Below, in pieces: positions 33,501-40,968 of a stretch of DNA of 64,000 nucleotides. Under the pieces are notes generated by a model. That model was not told the DNA's origin and did not search any database. It saw nothing but the letters and a program-made list of their open reading frames with translations. The DNA is from Thermoplasmata archaeon (GTDB lineage: Archaea; Thermoplasmatota; DTKX01; JAHFTX01), in assembly GCA_023265395.1 (NCBI GenBank), contig JAHFTX010000010.1, positions 1 to 64,000 on the forward strand, read 5' to 3'. The translations under genes were made by a program, and so were the position numbers. Each line of letters begins with the position of its first letter. The first letter of the stretch is position 1.

Positions 33501-36064
33501 AGCGTCGGGGTCGACCCCACCTCGCTGCTCGTCAAGATGGCGCGCGCTTCGACGAACGGCAGGCTCTGCACGACATTTGGGAGCACTCCATCGGTGATTG
33601 GCTCCCAGGCCCCCCAGGCCGCACCGTCCGTGGAGGCACGGATCTCGACCGTCAGGCTCGTCTGCGAAGGGACGGTGGCGTCGATGAGGACCGAATCCCA
33701 GCCCAACGCTCCCGCGGGGAGCCGCTGGGGGCGCAGAAGGATCTCTCCCGATGGACGGTACTGATCCCGCCGGATCTCGAGGGTGTCGAGCAAGGTCGTG
33801 CCATCCGCCCCGTACCCGCCGAACACCAGCATCTGATCAGCAGTGGAGTCATAGACCGCGACGTGACGCGTTCGCGCAGAGGGCAAGGACGGCCGTTGCT
33901 CCCACGCCTGTGTCGCAGGAACGTATGCCCACACCTCCTCGAGCGGAGGGCCGTCGGAGCCGCCGGCCACGAGCATCTCGCCAGCGGTTGGGTCCCAGAC
34001 GGCCGTGTGCTCATCGCGGGGGGCAAGGGGGACGGAACCATTGGTCCATCCTACCCCGGGCTCGAAGAGTTGGAGACGATCGACCAAGCCCGTATCATTC
34101 CTGCCGCCAAAGAGGATGAGCTGGTCGTTCTGATCGTCCCAGACCGCAGAATGCCCCTGCCGCGAGGCTTGCGAGCCCCCGGAGAGAGTCAGCCCCCCAC
34201 CCGTCATGTTCCATTCGATGAACCAATTGTCGGTATAGCTATCAGTGCCGCCGCCGACGATGTAGCCGATGTGACCCGTGGGCCAGACGGTGAACGTGTG
34301 ATTCGCGACGTTGGTGCCCCACCCGTCGTCACGCCAAGTGTCGTTTGCAGGCCAATAGGTCCATGTACCGAGGATGAGGTCTCCATCCCATCCTCCGTTG
34401 ATCACCATCCGATCGTCAACTGGGTCCCAGAATGCGGCAGCGTCCTTCCGCGCCGACGGCCCCGAGGACCGCTGCACCCAGCTATCGTTGCTGGGGTAGT
34501 AGGACCAGAGGTCATCGAGTTGGTTCTGCCCATCGCTGCCACCGAAGAGCAACATGCACGAGTCCACGTCGTCCCAGACGGCGACTGCATCGGCTCGTGC
34601 TGCAGGACCGCGTGCCATCTCGGTCCAGGTGTCGAGTTTCAGCTGGGCACTACCGTCGAGGGTGACGTTGACCATGACGACCCCGGGTTGTTCTACCATC
34701 GCCGGTCGCAGCGATGTGCCGATACCCCAGCCCAAGAGGGCGATGTCTGCAACCGGCTGGTCGGTCGCGAAGGTGAGGTTGAGACGGATGGTCGAGAGCA
34801 CCCCGATGTCGCTGGGGAGGGTGTCGCCGTCGAGCAAGCCAGAAGCCAGCACTTGGCCGGAGGTCGCGTTCTCGACCGCCACAGCATAGGTCGCACCTGG
34901 TTGAAGCTGGAGATCGACACCGATGGTACCTAACGAAAGGAGCGGAGTCGCAATCTCTCCCGAGCGGATCCAACCTTCCCGATGACGCGTGGATGAGAGC
35001 TCGCCGACAGCCAAGGCGCGCGAGACGACGCGCACCTGGTCGATATCCATCCGGACCTGCGCACCCGCCTCGTTCCCCCCAAGGTAGAGGGCACCCGGCC
35101 CTGTCGCCGCAGTCCCCCCCAGCGGTGTGGTAGCGGCCAGGGCGCCGTCGACGAAAAGACGAAAGTTCCCACCAGCGACTTGGAGCGCCAAGTGATGCCA
35201 CTGGCGATCGTCGTACGGTAAGGGGGACTGGACAGAGGTGATTCCGCCGGGGGGACCCAAGCCCACTTGAGCGACGATCTGTCCAGAGGGCGCGACAGCA
35301 AGCGCGTATCCCAATTCAGCTCCCGCACGCCGAGAGAGGAAGACGCCGACCTGGTCTTCCCACAATCGGGCCCACAGCTCCACCGTGTAAGGGGCAGCGG
35401 TATCGATAGCGGGCGCTGAGGGGATTTCCAACAGTGCATGAGCCCCGTTGAGGTGCAGGCCTCCCCCAACCGCACCAGGGACCCAGGAGCCATTGGAGAC
35501 GAGACCGTTTGGACCGAGGCCGTCATCAGCTGCGCTCGTGCCGCTCTGCTCCTCCAACCGCAAGAGCACCGCTGTGTCAGCGTCAGGTTGCAGCGGATCG
35601 AGCAGGAGGTGGGCACCCGCGCCGATGGTGAAGTTCGATCGGTCATCGGCAGCCAGTGCAGCATCCTCCTCCTCCCACCACTGCCAGGTGCCATTGGTGA
35701 CCTCGAGGTGGTCTCCGACCAAGGAGATGCCACTGGCCACCCCACCGGCGAGCAGTGCCGGTGCAAGAAGGTCGGAGTGATTCTGTTCGACGCCCGCTGC
35801 CTCGCTGATGTTAAGTGAGGCGGACACCACCGTACCATTGGTCGGTAGGGAGAGGGAACCCGCCGTTGCGATTGTGCCACCGCTTGGGAAGGTGATGGTC
35901 ACGTTGGAGGCGCCTCCCGCAAAGGTCGAGATGGTCTGCAGGGAAGATGCCTCCTCCCCTTCGAGGGGGATTACTGGACCCACAAGGAGCAGGAGCATCC
36001 CGACCAGGACCGTGATGGTCCACTTGGGCGGATTACCCCGGGTCTCATGCTTCGGACGCATCAT
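30548..36064 (-). CDS. Giant surface receptor: LamG, Kelch, FN3/Ig domains, TM, and longin/roadblock-like cytoplasmic part
   Basis: 1,838 residues. After a signal sequence comes a LamG-type lectin domain (about 150-345; YTVELWARLW, RQWHHLALQVAGG). Next are Kelch repeats (about 475-760; LLFGGSDGQNQLDDLWSY, LILFGGRNDTG, MLVFGGYGADG), then FN3-type and cadherin-like domains (HDPDNDTVHFVLLSGPGG) and a transmembrane helix near 1325. The ~500-residue cytoplasmic part starts with IVEAFLIYRDGRLLLHRQS and LLASMLVAIKTFVSESF, which I read as a longin/roadblock-like sensor fold, and continues with a beta domain and a helical end. One chain could thus link an external carbohydrate or protein contact to a GTPase-type response. 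GGAAGGTGA precedes the start, with a TATA-like TTCAAATC near 36083. It is coupled to the next gene. Confidence 0.75.
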   Translation of the reverse strand: MMRPKHETRGNPPKWTITVLVGMLLLLVGPVIPLEGEEASSLQTISTFAGGASNVTITFPSGGTIATAGSLSLPTNGTVVSASLNISEAAGVEQNHSDLLAPALLAGGVASGISLVGDHLEVTNGTWQWWEEEDAALAADDRSNFTIGAGAHLLLDPLQPDADTAVLLRLEEQSGTSAADDGLGPNGLVSNGSWVPGAVGGGLHLNGAHALLEIPSAPAIDTAAPYTVELWARLWEDQVGVFLSRRAGAELGYALAVAPSGQIVAQVGLGPPGGITSVQSPLPYDDRQWHHLALQVAGGNFRLFVDGALAATTPLGGTAATGPGALYLGGNEAGAQVRMDIDQVRVVSRALAVGELSSTRHREGWIRSGEIATPLLSLGTIGVDLQLQPGATYAVAVENATSGQVLASGLLDGDTLPSDIGVLSTIRLNLTFATDQPVADIALLGWGIGTSLRPAMVEQPGVVMVNVTLDGSAQLKLDTWTEMARGPAARADAVAVWDDVDSCMLLFGGSDGQNQLDDLWSYYPSNDSWVQRSSGPSARKDAAAFWDPVDDRMVINGGWDGDLILGTWTYWPANDTWRDDGWGTNVANHTFTVWPTGHIGYIVGGGTDSYTDNWFIEWNMTGGGLTLSGGSQASRQGHSAVWDDQNDQLILFGGRNDTGLVDRLQLFEPGVGWTNGSVPLAPRDEHTAVWDPTAGEMLVAGGSDGPPLEEVWAYVPATQAWEQRPSLPSARTRHVAVYDSTADQMLVFGGYGADGTTLLDTLEIRRDQYRPSGEILLRPQRLPAGALGWDSVLIDATVPSQTSLTVEIRASTDGAAWGAWEPITDGVLPNVVQSLPFVEARAILTSSEVGSTPTLDGITLTYRLSAHEGNLTTADLEAPANLDWLGVELDPPEALPQIELRLSPDGGLSWELLGPSLQGLFSVPPSDLRLGIRMSPDAQGVTPRVNRVGITYHYWTLPVDPSIGIGEARLTVSSQFAEQRLNVTEMVRATYDLTEPVGDTVVIPMSIGSTSAGEVTVDALEVVIAVQPPPSTNHPPRVFAPTPPDGAILSKTDIDLSWETEDLDGDDLTFEVVLDGAVLVSGLTAQTYPLHSLQPDTAYLWQIVVRDGLVRAPGPTWTFSLTPQAGANEQPVVHLVAPADGTTLGSTTVKVSWSGTDPNGDELSYLVQLDQGEGLRDLDTTNLTTYVLRDLLDGITYRWAVRATDGQLNASLAGPWSFTIRIPPPNRVPILLTTELPDARVGERYSTTLDAHDPDNDTVHFVLLSGPGGLTIDEDGQLRWDVPARGVHDVVFEVNDGRLATNATLHLRVRPGSNPLTEGSMVLGVPLPWWLALLLAAGVGIAAVYLRSRWRERGELLGLSALGAEGGGSGPTHGGEDTDASAGRNAVLGGASAAQSGSDSIPTVPVVEEVDPFTIVEAFLIYRDGRLLLHRQSAQARAADSELLASMLVAIKTFVSESFESKGGLESFSFDQHTVVVEASPHLFLAAVVDGTPPPRLPEELQAVLDTIEGLYLGVLDDWDGATAPFAGCQTQLAMLFTYHEQFQFRKVREAVRLRSSLELTGGYVRLRVAIINDTPTVITEATLQLRYNRDSIRLERVEPELPRDGALIQVGTVRPQSKLTIDFYLDPVICQESYVDGTLTYYDFQGRLEHQDMRRRAVDIVCPLFYTPAAINVAMVRRIIEQAPEHDGRIYQAPEGMTAPRVLDIAEEVILGHAVRRVRRLEQVTPTAIAEAWFYGQVQQSTEEVVLRATAREETGTLEVFVASTNIASMTGLLAELAHQLRGRKEGLSPVVDDLLQEQLQRSARLLDGIDRLSAESDPLAPYSLLGAMDLNDLEDE

Positions 36065-36153
36065 CAGTCACCTTCCCCCCCGATTTGAAGTCTTTGTGGT
36101 CGCCACGAGGCAAAGGCGCGGGCCTGCTCGCAACCGACCGAAGGCCTGCAGTG

Positions 36154-37050
36154 CTATCGGCCGTGGGACATCGTGGCCTTAATCGAACCCATCCGTCCCT
36201 GTTGGAAGTCGGCGAAAGCCTGCTCCAGCTCCGCCCGGGTGCTCATCACAAAGGGGCCGTAGCGGGCGACGGGCTCGCCAAGTGGCGTCCCAGCGATCAG
36301 GAGCGCCTGCGCGCCCGCCTTCCCGGCCCTGATCGTGACCTCGTCCCCGGGGCCAAAACGGCCGAGCACGCCATCAGGGATCGGGGTCGGCGGGGTCCCT
36401 GCCTCGACGCTTCCCTCGAAGACGAATATGAAACCGTGTTGTACTTCGGGGATGGGTTGGGACAGAGACGCTCCGGGTTGGAGCCCAAGGTGGAGGTAGC
36501 TGATCGGGAGGACGGTGTCGATCACCGCCGTCTTGCCAAGGCACGTCCCAGCTATGACCCGCACCTCAATCCCCTCTTCCTCATCCCTAGCAACGGGGAT
36601 CCGTGTCGCAGCGATGTCTTGGTACCGGGGCGCCATCATCTTCCGAGCTCGTGGGAGGTTGATCCACAGCTGGAATCCATGGAGGACTCCCCCGACATCG
36701 AAGAACTTCTCCTCGGGCATCTCGCTATGGACGATTCCGGCGCCGGCGGTCATCCACTGTACATCACCGGGCTTGAGGAGGCCTTCATTGCCCTGGGAAT
36801 CACGGTGTTGCATCGTCCCCTGGAGAAGATACGTGACCGTCTCGAACCCTCGGTGGGGATGATCCGGCGCACCGATTGCTTCCCGCGGACCCCAGGCGCG
36901 TGGACCCATCTCGTCGAGCAGCAGGAAGGGATCGAGGTGGTCAAGTGCCGCCGAAGGAAAAGGGCGACGGACGGGGAAGCCTGCTCCCTCGAGCCTGCGG
37001 TCGGCCCTGGTCGATGAGAGGATCGGCCGTTGCAGCGAAACGCGGTCCAC
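36154..37050 (-). CDS. Pirin family protein
   Basis: 298 residues with the bicupin fold of pirin. The N-terminal cupin shows the metal-binding set HPHRGFETVTY (two His), then WMTAGAGIVHSEMPE (third His and Glu). The C-terminal cupin is present but lacks a metal site, as is usual. Pirins are iron-binding; some have quercetinase activity and others act as redox-dependent co-regulators, so the role here cannot be fixed. It is a complete, normal-length gene on the same strand as the large receptor gene upstream of whose start it lies, and it is followed upstream by the second surface-protein paralogue. Confidence 0.92.
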   Translation of the reverse strand: MDRVSLQRPILSSTRADRRLEGAGFPVRRPFPSAALDHLDPFLLLDEMGPRAWGPREAIGAPDHPHRGFETVTYLLQGTMQHRDSQGNEGLLKPGDVQWMTAGAGIVHSEMPEEKFFDVGGVLHGFQLWINLPRARKMMAPRYQDIAATRIPVARDEEEGIEVRVIAGTCLGKTAVIDTVLPISYLHLGLQPGASLSQPIPEVQHGFIFVFEGSVEAGTPPTPIPDGVLGRFGPGDEVTIRAGKAGAQALLIAGTPLGEPVARYGPFVMSTRAELEQAFADFQQGRMGSIKATMSHGR

Positions 37051-37134
37051 GGGGACGGGACCTCACTTCCGGAGGATAAGGGTGCGGGCTCGCCTCGAAG
37101 GGGGAGTGGCTCGCAGAAAAGGATGATGGGGGTG

Positions 37135-37162
37135 ACGGGAGGGGGTTCGAGCCCCCTCCCGT
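37135..37162 (-). terminator. Strong hairpin after surface protein copy 2
   Basis: The same 11-bp stem and 6-nt loop as at 15715-15742 (stems 37135-37145 and 37152-37162), 22 nt past the stop codon. It marks the left boundary of the duplicated block. Confidence 0.6.
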
Positions 37163-39726
37163 CTTGCTCGTCGTCGGTACCCGCCTACGCCTTGGTGCGG
37201 CGGCGGGTGATCGCCGCCCCGACCATGGCCAGGGCAAGCAGGGCGTAGACACCCTCGAAGCCCGGGGTCAACCCGTTGATCCCGCGCACGTGGATGGTGT
37301 CCTTCTTGACGTTGTCCGACTCGTCGACCTCAGGGATGCGCCCGTCGGGGTCCACCCAGAACTTGAGCGTGTGGCTCGGGTTCTTGGGGATCCAGGTGAA
37401 CGTCACCGTCTTGTTCGACTCCGCCGGGAGCCGGTCAAGGCGGTCAGCGCCCACGATGGCACTGCCATCGTAGAAGCGCACCGTGACGTTCTCGACATCG
37501 ACGTTGCCGTGGTTGACCACGCCGACCTCGATGGTCACCGCCTTGTTGGCGGTGAAGTCATCGGGCTGGTAGACCAGCTGGGTGACCTCGAGGTTGGGCA
37601 GCTCAGCGTCGATGACGAACTTGACGTCATCGACCTTGCCACCCTTCTGGCTCTTGCCCTGGACGGAGAACTCGAACTCGGCCTTGTTCTCCAACTGTCC
37701 TGGCAGCGTCACCACGACGGTCATCGGCCCCGTCTGGCCCGGACCAAGGGTCAGTTCGTTCGAGACGGCGAAGTCCGCGTCGTGGAACTCCACCTTGGTC
37801 TCCGGCGGGAGCGTGCTCTCGCGCACGTCCAGCTTGAAGGTGTCGACCCCGTTGCCGGTGTTCTTGACCAACGTCGAGAACAGCACCGTCCGACCTGGCG
37901 AGCCCAGCTGCTTGGACAGGGTCGTGGTCAGGTCCACACCGTAGACCTGCAGCACGACGGTCGTGAGCGTCACGGAGTACGTCTTGCCCTCGCTGTCGGT
38001 CAGCTTGCCCTTGATCGCGTAGGTGCCCGCCAGCGCATCGGCGGGGACCTGCACCTCGGCGTTGAAGCCCGTCTGTCCGCCCGGGGGCAGGCTGACGCTG
38101 CTGAGCGCCGCTCCATCCTTGGCGTAGGTGACGCTCCAGCCGACGGGGAGCTCCTCGAGGGTCAGCCCGAGGACCTCGTCGCCGTTGCCGTTGTTGGAGA
38201 CGGACAGCCCGTAGACCACCAGGTCGCCCTGGTTGGCGTCCTTGGTCACCGGCGCTGCGGTCACCGTCACCTCGTGCACCGCACCGACGATGGTCGTCGC
38301 GGTGACATCGTCCTGCTGGGTCCGGGCGTCGTTGGTGCCCACCACCCGCGTGACGAGGCGCTGGCCCGTCAACCCATCGTCGGGTGCAGTCACGTGCAGA
38401 TCGACTTTGATGGATTCATCGGAGCCGATCGACGCGGTGCTGGTGCCCAATTGTGCGGTCCAGTCCCCGCTTCCCGAGACGATCTCGAGGATCACGAGCA
38501 CCTTGCCCGGCACGTTGCCGGTGTTGGTGACCGTGATGGTGTAGGTCGTCATCTCGCCAGGTGCCACCACGTGCTGCGAGTCCTCGAGGTCCAGTTGGAT
38601 GTTGAGGCTCTGCGCCACGATGGTGTGGGTCACCACGGTGTCCTTGACCGTCGGGTAGTTGATCAGCCATCCATTGACCGTCACCAGCCCGATCTCATCG
38701 GCGAAGGCACCCTCGGGTGGCGTCACGTGCAGGGTCGCCGTCCGGGTCTCACTCGGGAGCATCCCTGCCAGGACCGTCTGGTCGGCACCGCTGTCATCGG
38801 TGATCGCGATGTCCCAATCCGGGGGCCCCTCGAAGGAGACGCCGACATCCTCGGCCACGTCACCATCGTTGGTGATCTGGATCGAGTACTCGGTCTCCTC
38901 GCCTGGCTGCACGACGTGGATGGTGTCGGCAGCGGTCATCGACAGCAGGTGTTCGACCACCAGGTAGGTGTCGAAGGTCACCGTGTCGTTCTTGAAGGGG
39001 TTGCCCGCGGAACTGGCGCTCAGGCTCACCGAGATGAAGTCCCCCGGGTTGCCACCAGTCGGCCCACGGATGTTGATCTCCAACATGTAGACCTCCTGCG
39101 GCCCCAGCTCGAGGACCTCCTCGTCGATCCAGGCCTCCCAGAGGTCACCCTCGTGGCCGTGGAAGTCGGTGACCAAGGTCACCGTCACGGTGTCGTTGAG
39201 GCCACCGAGGTTCTTGATGGTGAGGTTGGCCGTCTTGTGCTCCTCGGGACGGATGTAGAGCAGCTTGGCCGCCTCTTCAGGGGCCATGTTGATCTCCGCT
39301 CCGAAGTTGATGGCGAACTGGTAGTAGATCTCCTCGTTGCCATCACGGGTGTCCTCCCAGACCACGTGCAGGTTGTCGCTGGGGTCCACCGCGACCTTGG
39401 GGTTGCGGGCGGTCCCGACGCCGTTGGTCAGAGCGGTGGGCTGGTGCTGGATGTTCTCCTTGCCCGGCTCGACCTTGACGTAGTAGAGCTTGCCGTCGGC
39501 GTTGCTGGTGAAGAACAGGTAGGCGTTGTTGCGGCTGTCCGCCCCGACGTCGCCGTAGTCGGCACCGTTCTGGGTGATGATGATCTCGCTGGTCAGACCC
39601 TCGATGGGCTCGCCCTTCTCGTTGAGCTCCATGTAGGTCATCTTGCCGCCGCCGGTGGCGGCAGCACTGATCAGCAGGTGCACGTGCCCATCAGGGGTCG
39701 CCGCGAGCGGGGGCATCGGAGGGAAG
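37135..39726. repeat. 2,592-bp direct repeat, copy 2
   Basis: Partner of 15715-18306, in the same orientation. Beyond 39726 the two genes become clearly different at the DNA level while still homologous. Left of 37135 the flanking sequence is unrelated to that of copy 1. Confidence 0.92.
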
Positions 39727-40523
39727 CTGTAGCCACCCGTCGCGTAGAGGTGCACCGGTGGGGTGTTGGCCGGCCGGACCCCGAGCTTGTTGAGCTTGGA
39801 GTGGTGGATACCTTGGTCCGCACCGTACCAGACGTTCATCAGTGCGCGGAGGTTGTCCTCCCAGTCGATGGTCAGTGTGGCACCCTCGAGGTACCAGGAG
39901 GGCTCTGAGACGTCGACGGCCTGCTTGATGATCTTGCCCGTGGGGTCGATCATGGTCAACCCCTCGCGCTCATTGCCGCCCGGCGGGTAGTAGTCGTAGA
40001 TGACGTACGCGTTGTCGTTGCGTGCGACGGCGAGGTTGGCCCCGGTGGACTTCGACAGACCTGCGGTGGTGTCGAGGTCGGGGACCAACTTCTGGCCCTT
40101 GCTGTTGTACTTGTTGTAGATGACAGGGCCGAAGCCAGCTTGGTAGATGATGTGGAAGTCGCCCTTGCTGTCGATCCCGATGGCCTTGCAGAGTTGCTGG
40201 CTGTGCTGGCGCGGGATGTTGGCGTTGGTGGCGATGACGCTCTGGGGGATTAGTTCGGCACCCTGCTCATCGACCTTCTTGTAGTGGAAGCTGTTCGCTT
40301 GGGTCCAGATGATGTGGCTGTCGCCCTTGGCGTCGACCACCAACTGGGGATCAGAGTCCGAGGCCGGGTCCGTAGTGACCCGCTGGGCGTCTGCCCAATA
40401 CAATCCGTCGTCCGTCAGGGTCGGCCGGCCTTCGGTCTGCGCGATCGCAGAACCGGTCAAGATCAACAGAAGTGGCGCGACGACCATTAGGGCCGCGACA
40501 CTCGCTCCGAGCAATTTCCGCAT
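37185..40523 (-). CDS. PGF-CTERM surface protein with propeller-like N-terminus and CARDB/NEW3-like repeats (copy 2)
   Basis: 1,112 residues, the paralogue of the protein at 15765. The layout is the same: signal sequence ending SAIAQ, propeller-like repeats (DAKGDSHIIWTQ, DSKGDFHIIYQ), Ig-like NEW3/CARDB repeats and a PGF-CTERM tail (LTPGFEGVYALLAL and basic end). From SFPPMPPLAATPDG (about residue 265) to the C-terminus the sequence equals copy 1. The first ~265 residues differ at many positions, e.g. YQAGFGPVIYNKYNSKG against YQRGDDRHVFYTKYNSKG, and there is one codon fewer. A GGAGGGAAG ribosome site precedes the ATG; copy 1 has no comparable site. It is likely lipid-anchored through archaeosortase A. 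The variable N-terminus probably carries the binding specificity. Confidence 0.85.
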   Translation of the reverse strand: MRKLLGASVAALMVVAPLLLILTGSAIAQTEGRPTLTDDGLYWADAQRVTTDPASDSDPQLVVDAKGDSHIIWTQANSFHYKKVDEQGAELIPQSVIATNANIPRQHSQQLCKAIGIDSKGDFHIIYQAGFGPVIYNKYNSKGQKLVPDLDTTAGLSKSTGANLAVARNDNAYVIYDYYPPGGNEREGLTMIDPTGKIIKQAVDVSEPSWYLEGATLTIDWEDNLRALMNVWYGADQGIHHSKLNKLGVRPANTPPVHLYATGGYSFPPMPPLAATPDGHVHLLISAAATGGGKMTYMELNEKGEPIEGLTSEIIITQNGADYGDVGADSRNNAYLFFTSNADGKLYYVKVEPGKENIQHQPTALTNGVGTARNPKVAVDPSDNLHVVWEDTRDGNEEIYYQFAINFGAEINMAPEEAAKLLYIRPEEHKTANLTIKNLGGLNDTVTVTLVTDFHGHEGDLWEAWIDEEVLELGPQEVYMLEINIRGPTGGNPGDFISVSLSASSAGNPFKNDTVTFDTYLVVEHLLSMTAADTIHVVQPGEETEYSIQITNDGDVAEDVGVSFEGPPDWDIAITDDSGADQTVLAGMLPSETRTATLHVTPPEGAFADEIGLVTVNGWLINYPTVKDTVVTHTIVAQSLNIQLDLEDSQHVVAPGEMTTYTITVTNTGNVPGKVLVILEIVSGSGDWTAQLGTSTASIGSDESIKVDLHVTAPDDGLTGQRLVTRVVGTNDARTQQDDVTATTIVGAVHEVTVTAAPVTKDANQGDLVVYGLSVSNNGNGDEVLGLTLEELPVGWSVTYAKDGAALSSVSLPPGGQTGFNAEVQVPADALAGTYAIKGKLTDSEGKTYSVTLTTVVLQVYGVDLTTTLSKQLGSPGRTVLFSTLVKNTGNGVDTFKLDVRESTLPPETKVEFHDADFAVSNELTLGPGQTGPMTVVVTLPGQLENKAEFEFSVQGKSQKGGKVDDVKFVIDAELPNLEVTQLVYQPDDFTANKAVTIEVGVVNHGNVDVENVTVRFYDGSAIVGADRLDRLPAESNKTVTFTWIPKNPSHTLKFWVDPDGRIPEVDESDNVKKDTIHVRGINGLTPGFEGVYALLALAMVGAAITRRRTKA

Positions 40524-40599
40524 GTTCTTCCCTCCGTTTGGAGCATAGCGAACCCTTCGCTACGCCCGTGGTACGGTTAGGGTGAGGTCGTGTTGCTGG

Positions 40600-40616
40600 G
40601 TATTTGAGCGGATTGG
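40600..40616 (-). promoter_or_regulatory. Promoter of surface protein copy 2
   Basis: CCGCTCAAATAC on the minus strand, about 80 nt before the ATG at 40523. It is nearly identical to the element upstream of copy 1, including the ATTGGT-type flank on the plus strand. Confidence 0.6.
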
Positions 40617-40687
40617 TCAATCTCTCTAGTCGAGGACGGTCCAGGAGCGTCACTTGGAACCACGCGAAATCGCGTTAGGTCGGAGCG

Positions 40688-40696
40688 TATATATAT
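40688..40696 (+). promoter_or_regulatory. TATA box of the CxxC zinc protein gene
   Basis: GTATATATA is centred about 32 nt before the ATG at 40724, giving a leaderless or very short-leader mRNA. Confidence 0.55.
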
Positions 40697-40723
40697 GTGG
40701 AGATGGTCTCTCGGTCCGATTCT

Positions 40724-40936
40724 ATGGCAGGACGCCGAGAATTCGACAGAGACCGGAGAAGTAGCGGACCACCTCGAGACCGCACCTTCCATGACGCAAC
40801 TTGCTCGAGGTGCGAAAAGCCAACGAAAGTCCCATTCAAGCCGACCCAGGGTCGGCCTGTCTATTGCCGGGAATGCTACGACATCATCCGCAACGAGCGC
40901 GGTGGTGGCGGTGGCGGCGGCGGTAGAGGCCCGTAG
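40724..40936 (+). CDS. Small CxxC-x17-CxxC zinc-binding protein
   Basis: 70 residues. A basic N-terminus is followed by two CxxC knuckles separated by 17 residues (CSRC, then KVPFKPTQGRPVYCREC) and a Gly-rich tail. This is the CxxC-x17-CxxC small-protein family (TIGR04272-like) common in Euryarchaeota and some bacteria. It should bind one zinc ion; a nucleic-acid or ribosome-associated role is often suggested but unproven. ATG 40724 is preferred over ATG 40697, because the TATA box at 40688-40696 abuts the latter. It converges with the EF-1A-like gene, whose stop lies about 30 nt downstream. Confidence 0.85.
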   Translation: MAGRREFDRDRRSSGPPRDRTFHDATCSRCEKPTKVPFKPTQGRPVYCRECYDIIRNERGGGGGGGGRGP

Positions 40937-40968
40937 TTCGATTTGCTTCTCCAACCAACCGGGCGCCC

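Noticed and set aside
33206-34933. A 575-residue plus-strand frame inside the giant receptor gene
   Set aside because: Antisense to clear LamG/Kelch coding sequence. No ribosome site, promoter or recognisable domain.
15715-39726. The repeats as ends of an integrated mobile element
   Set aside because: There is no integrase, transposase, replication gene, target-site duplication or att-like tRNA, and the repeats are coding sequence of paralogous genes, so gene conversion is simpler.
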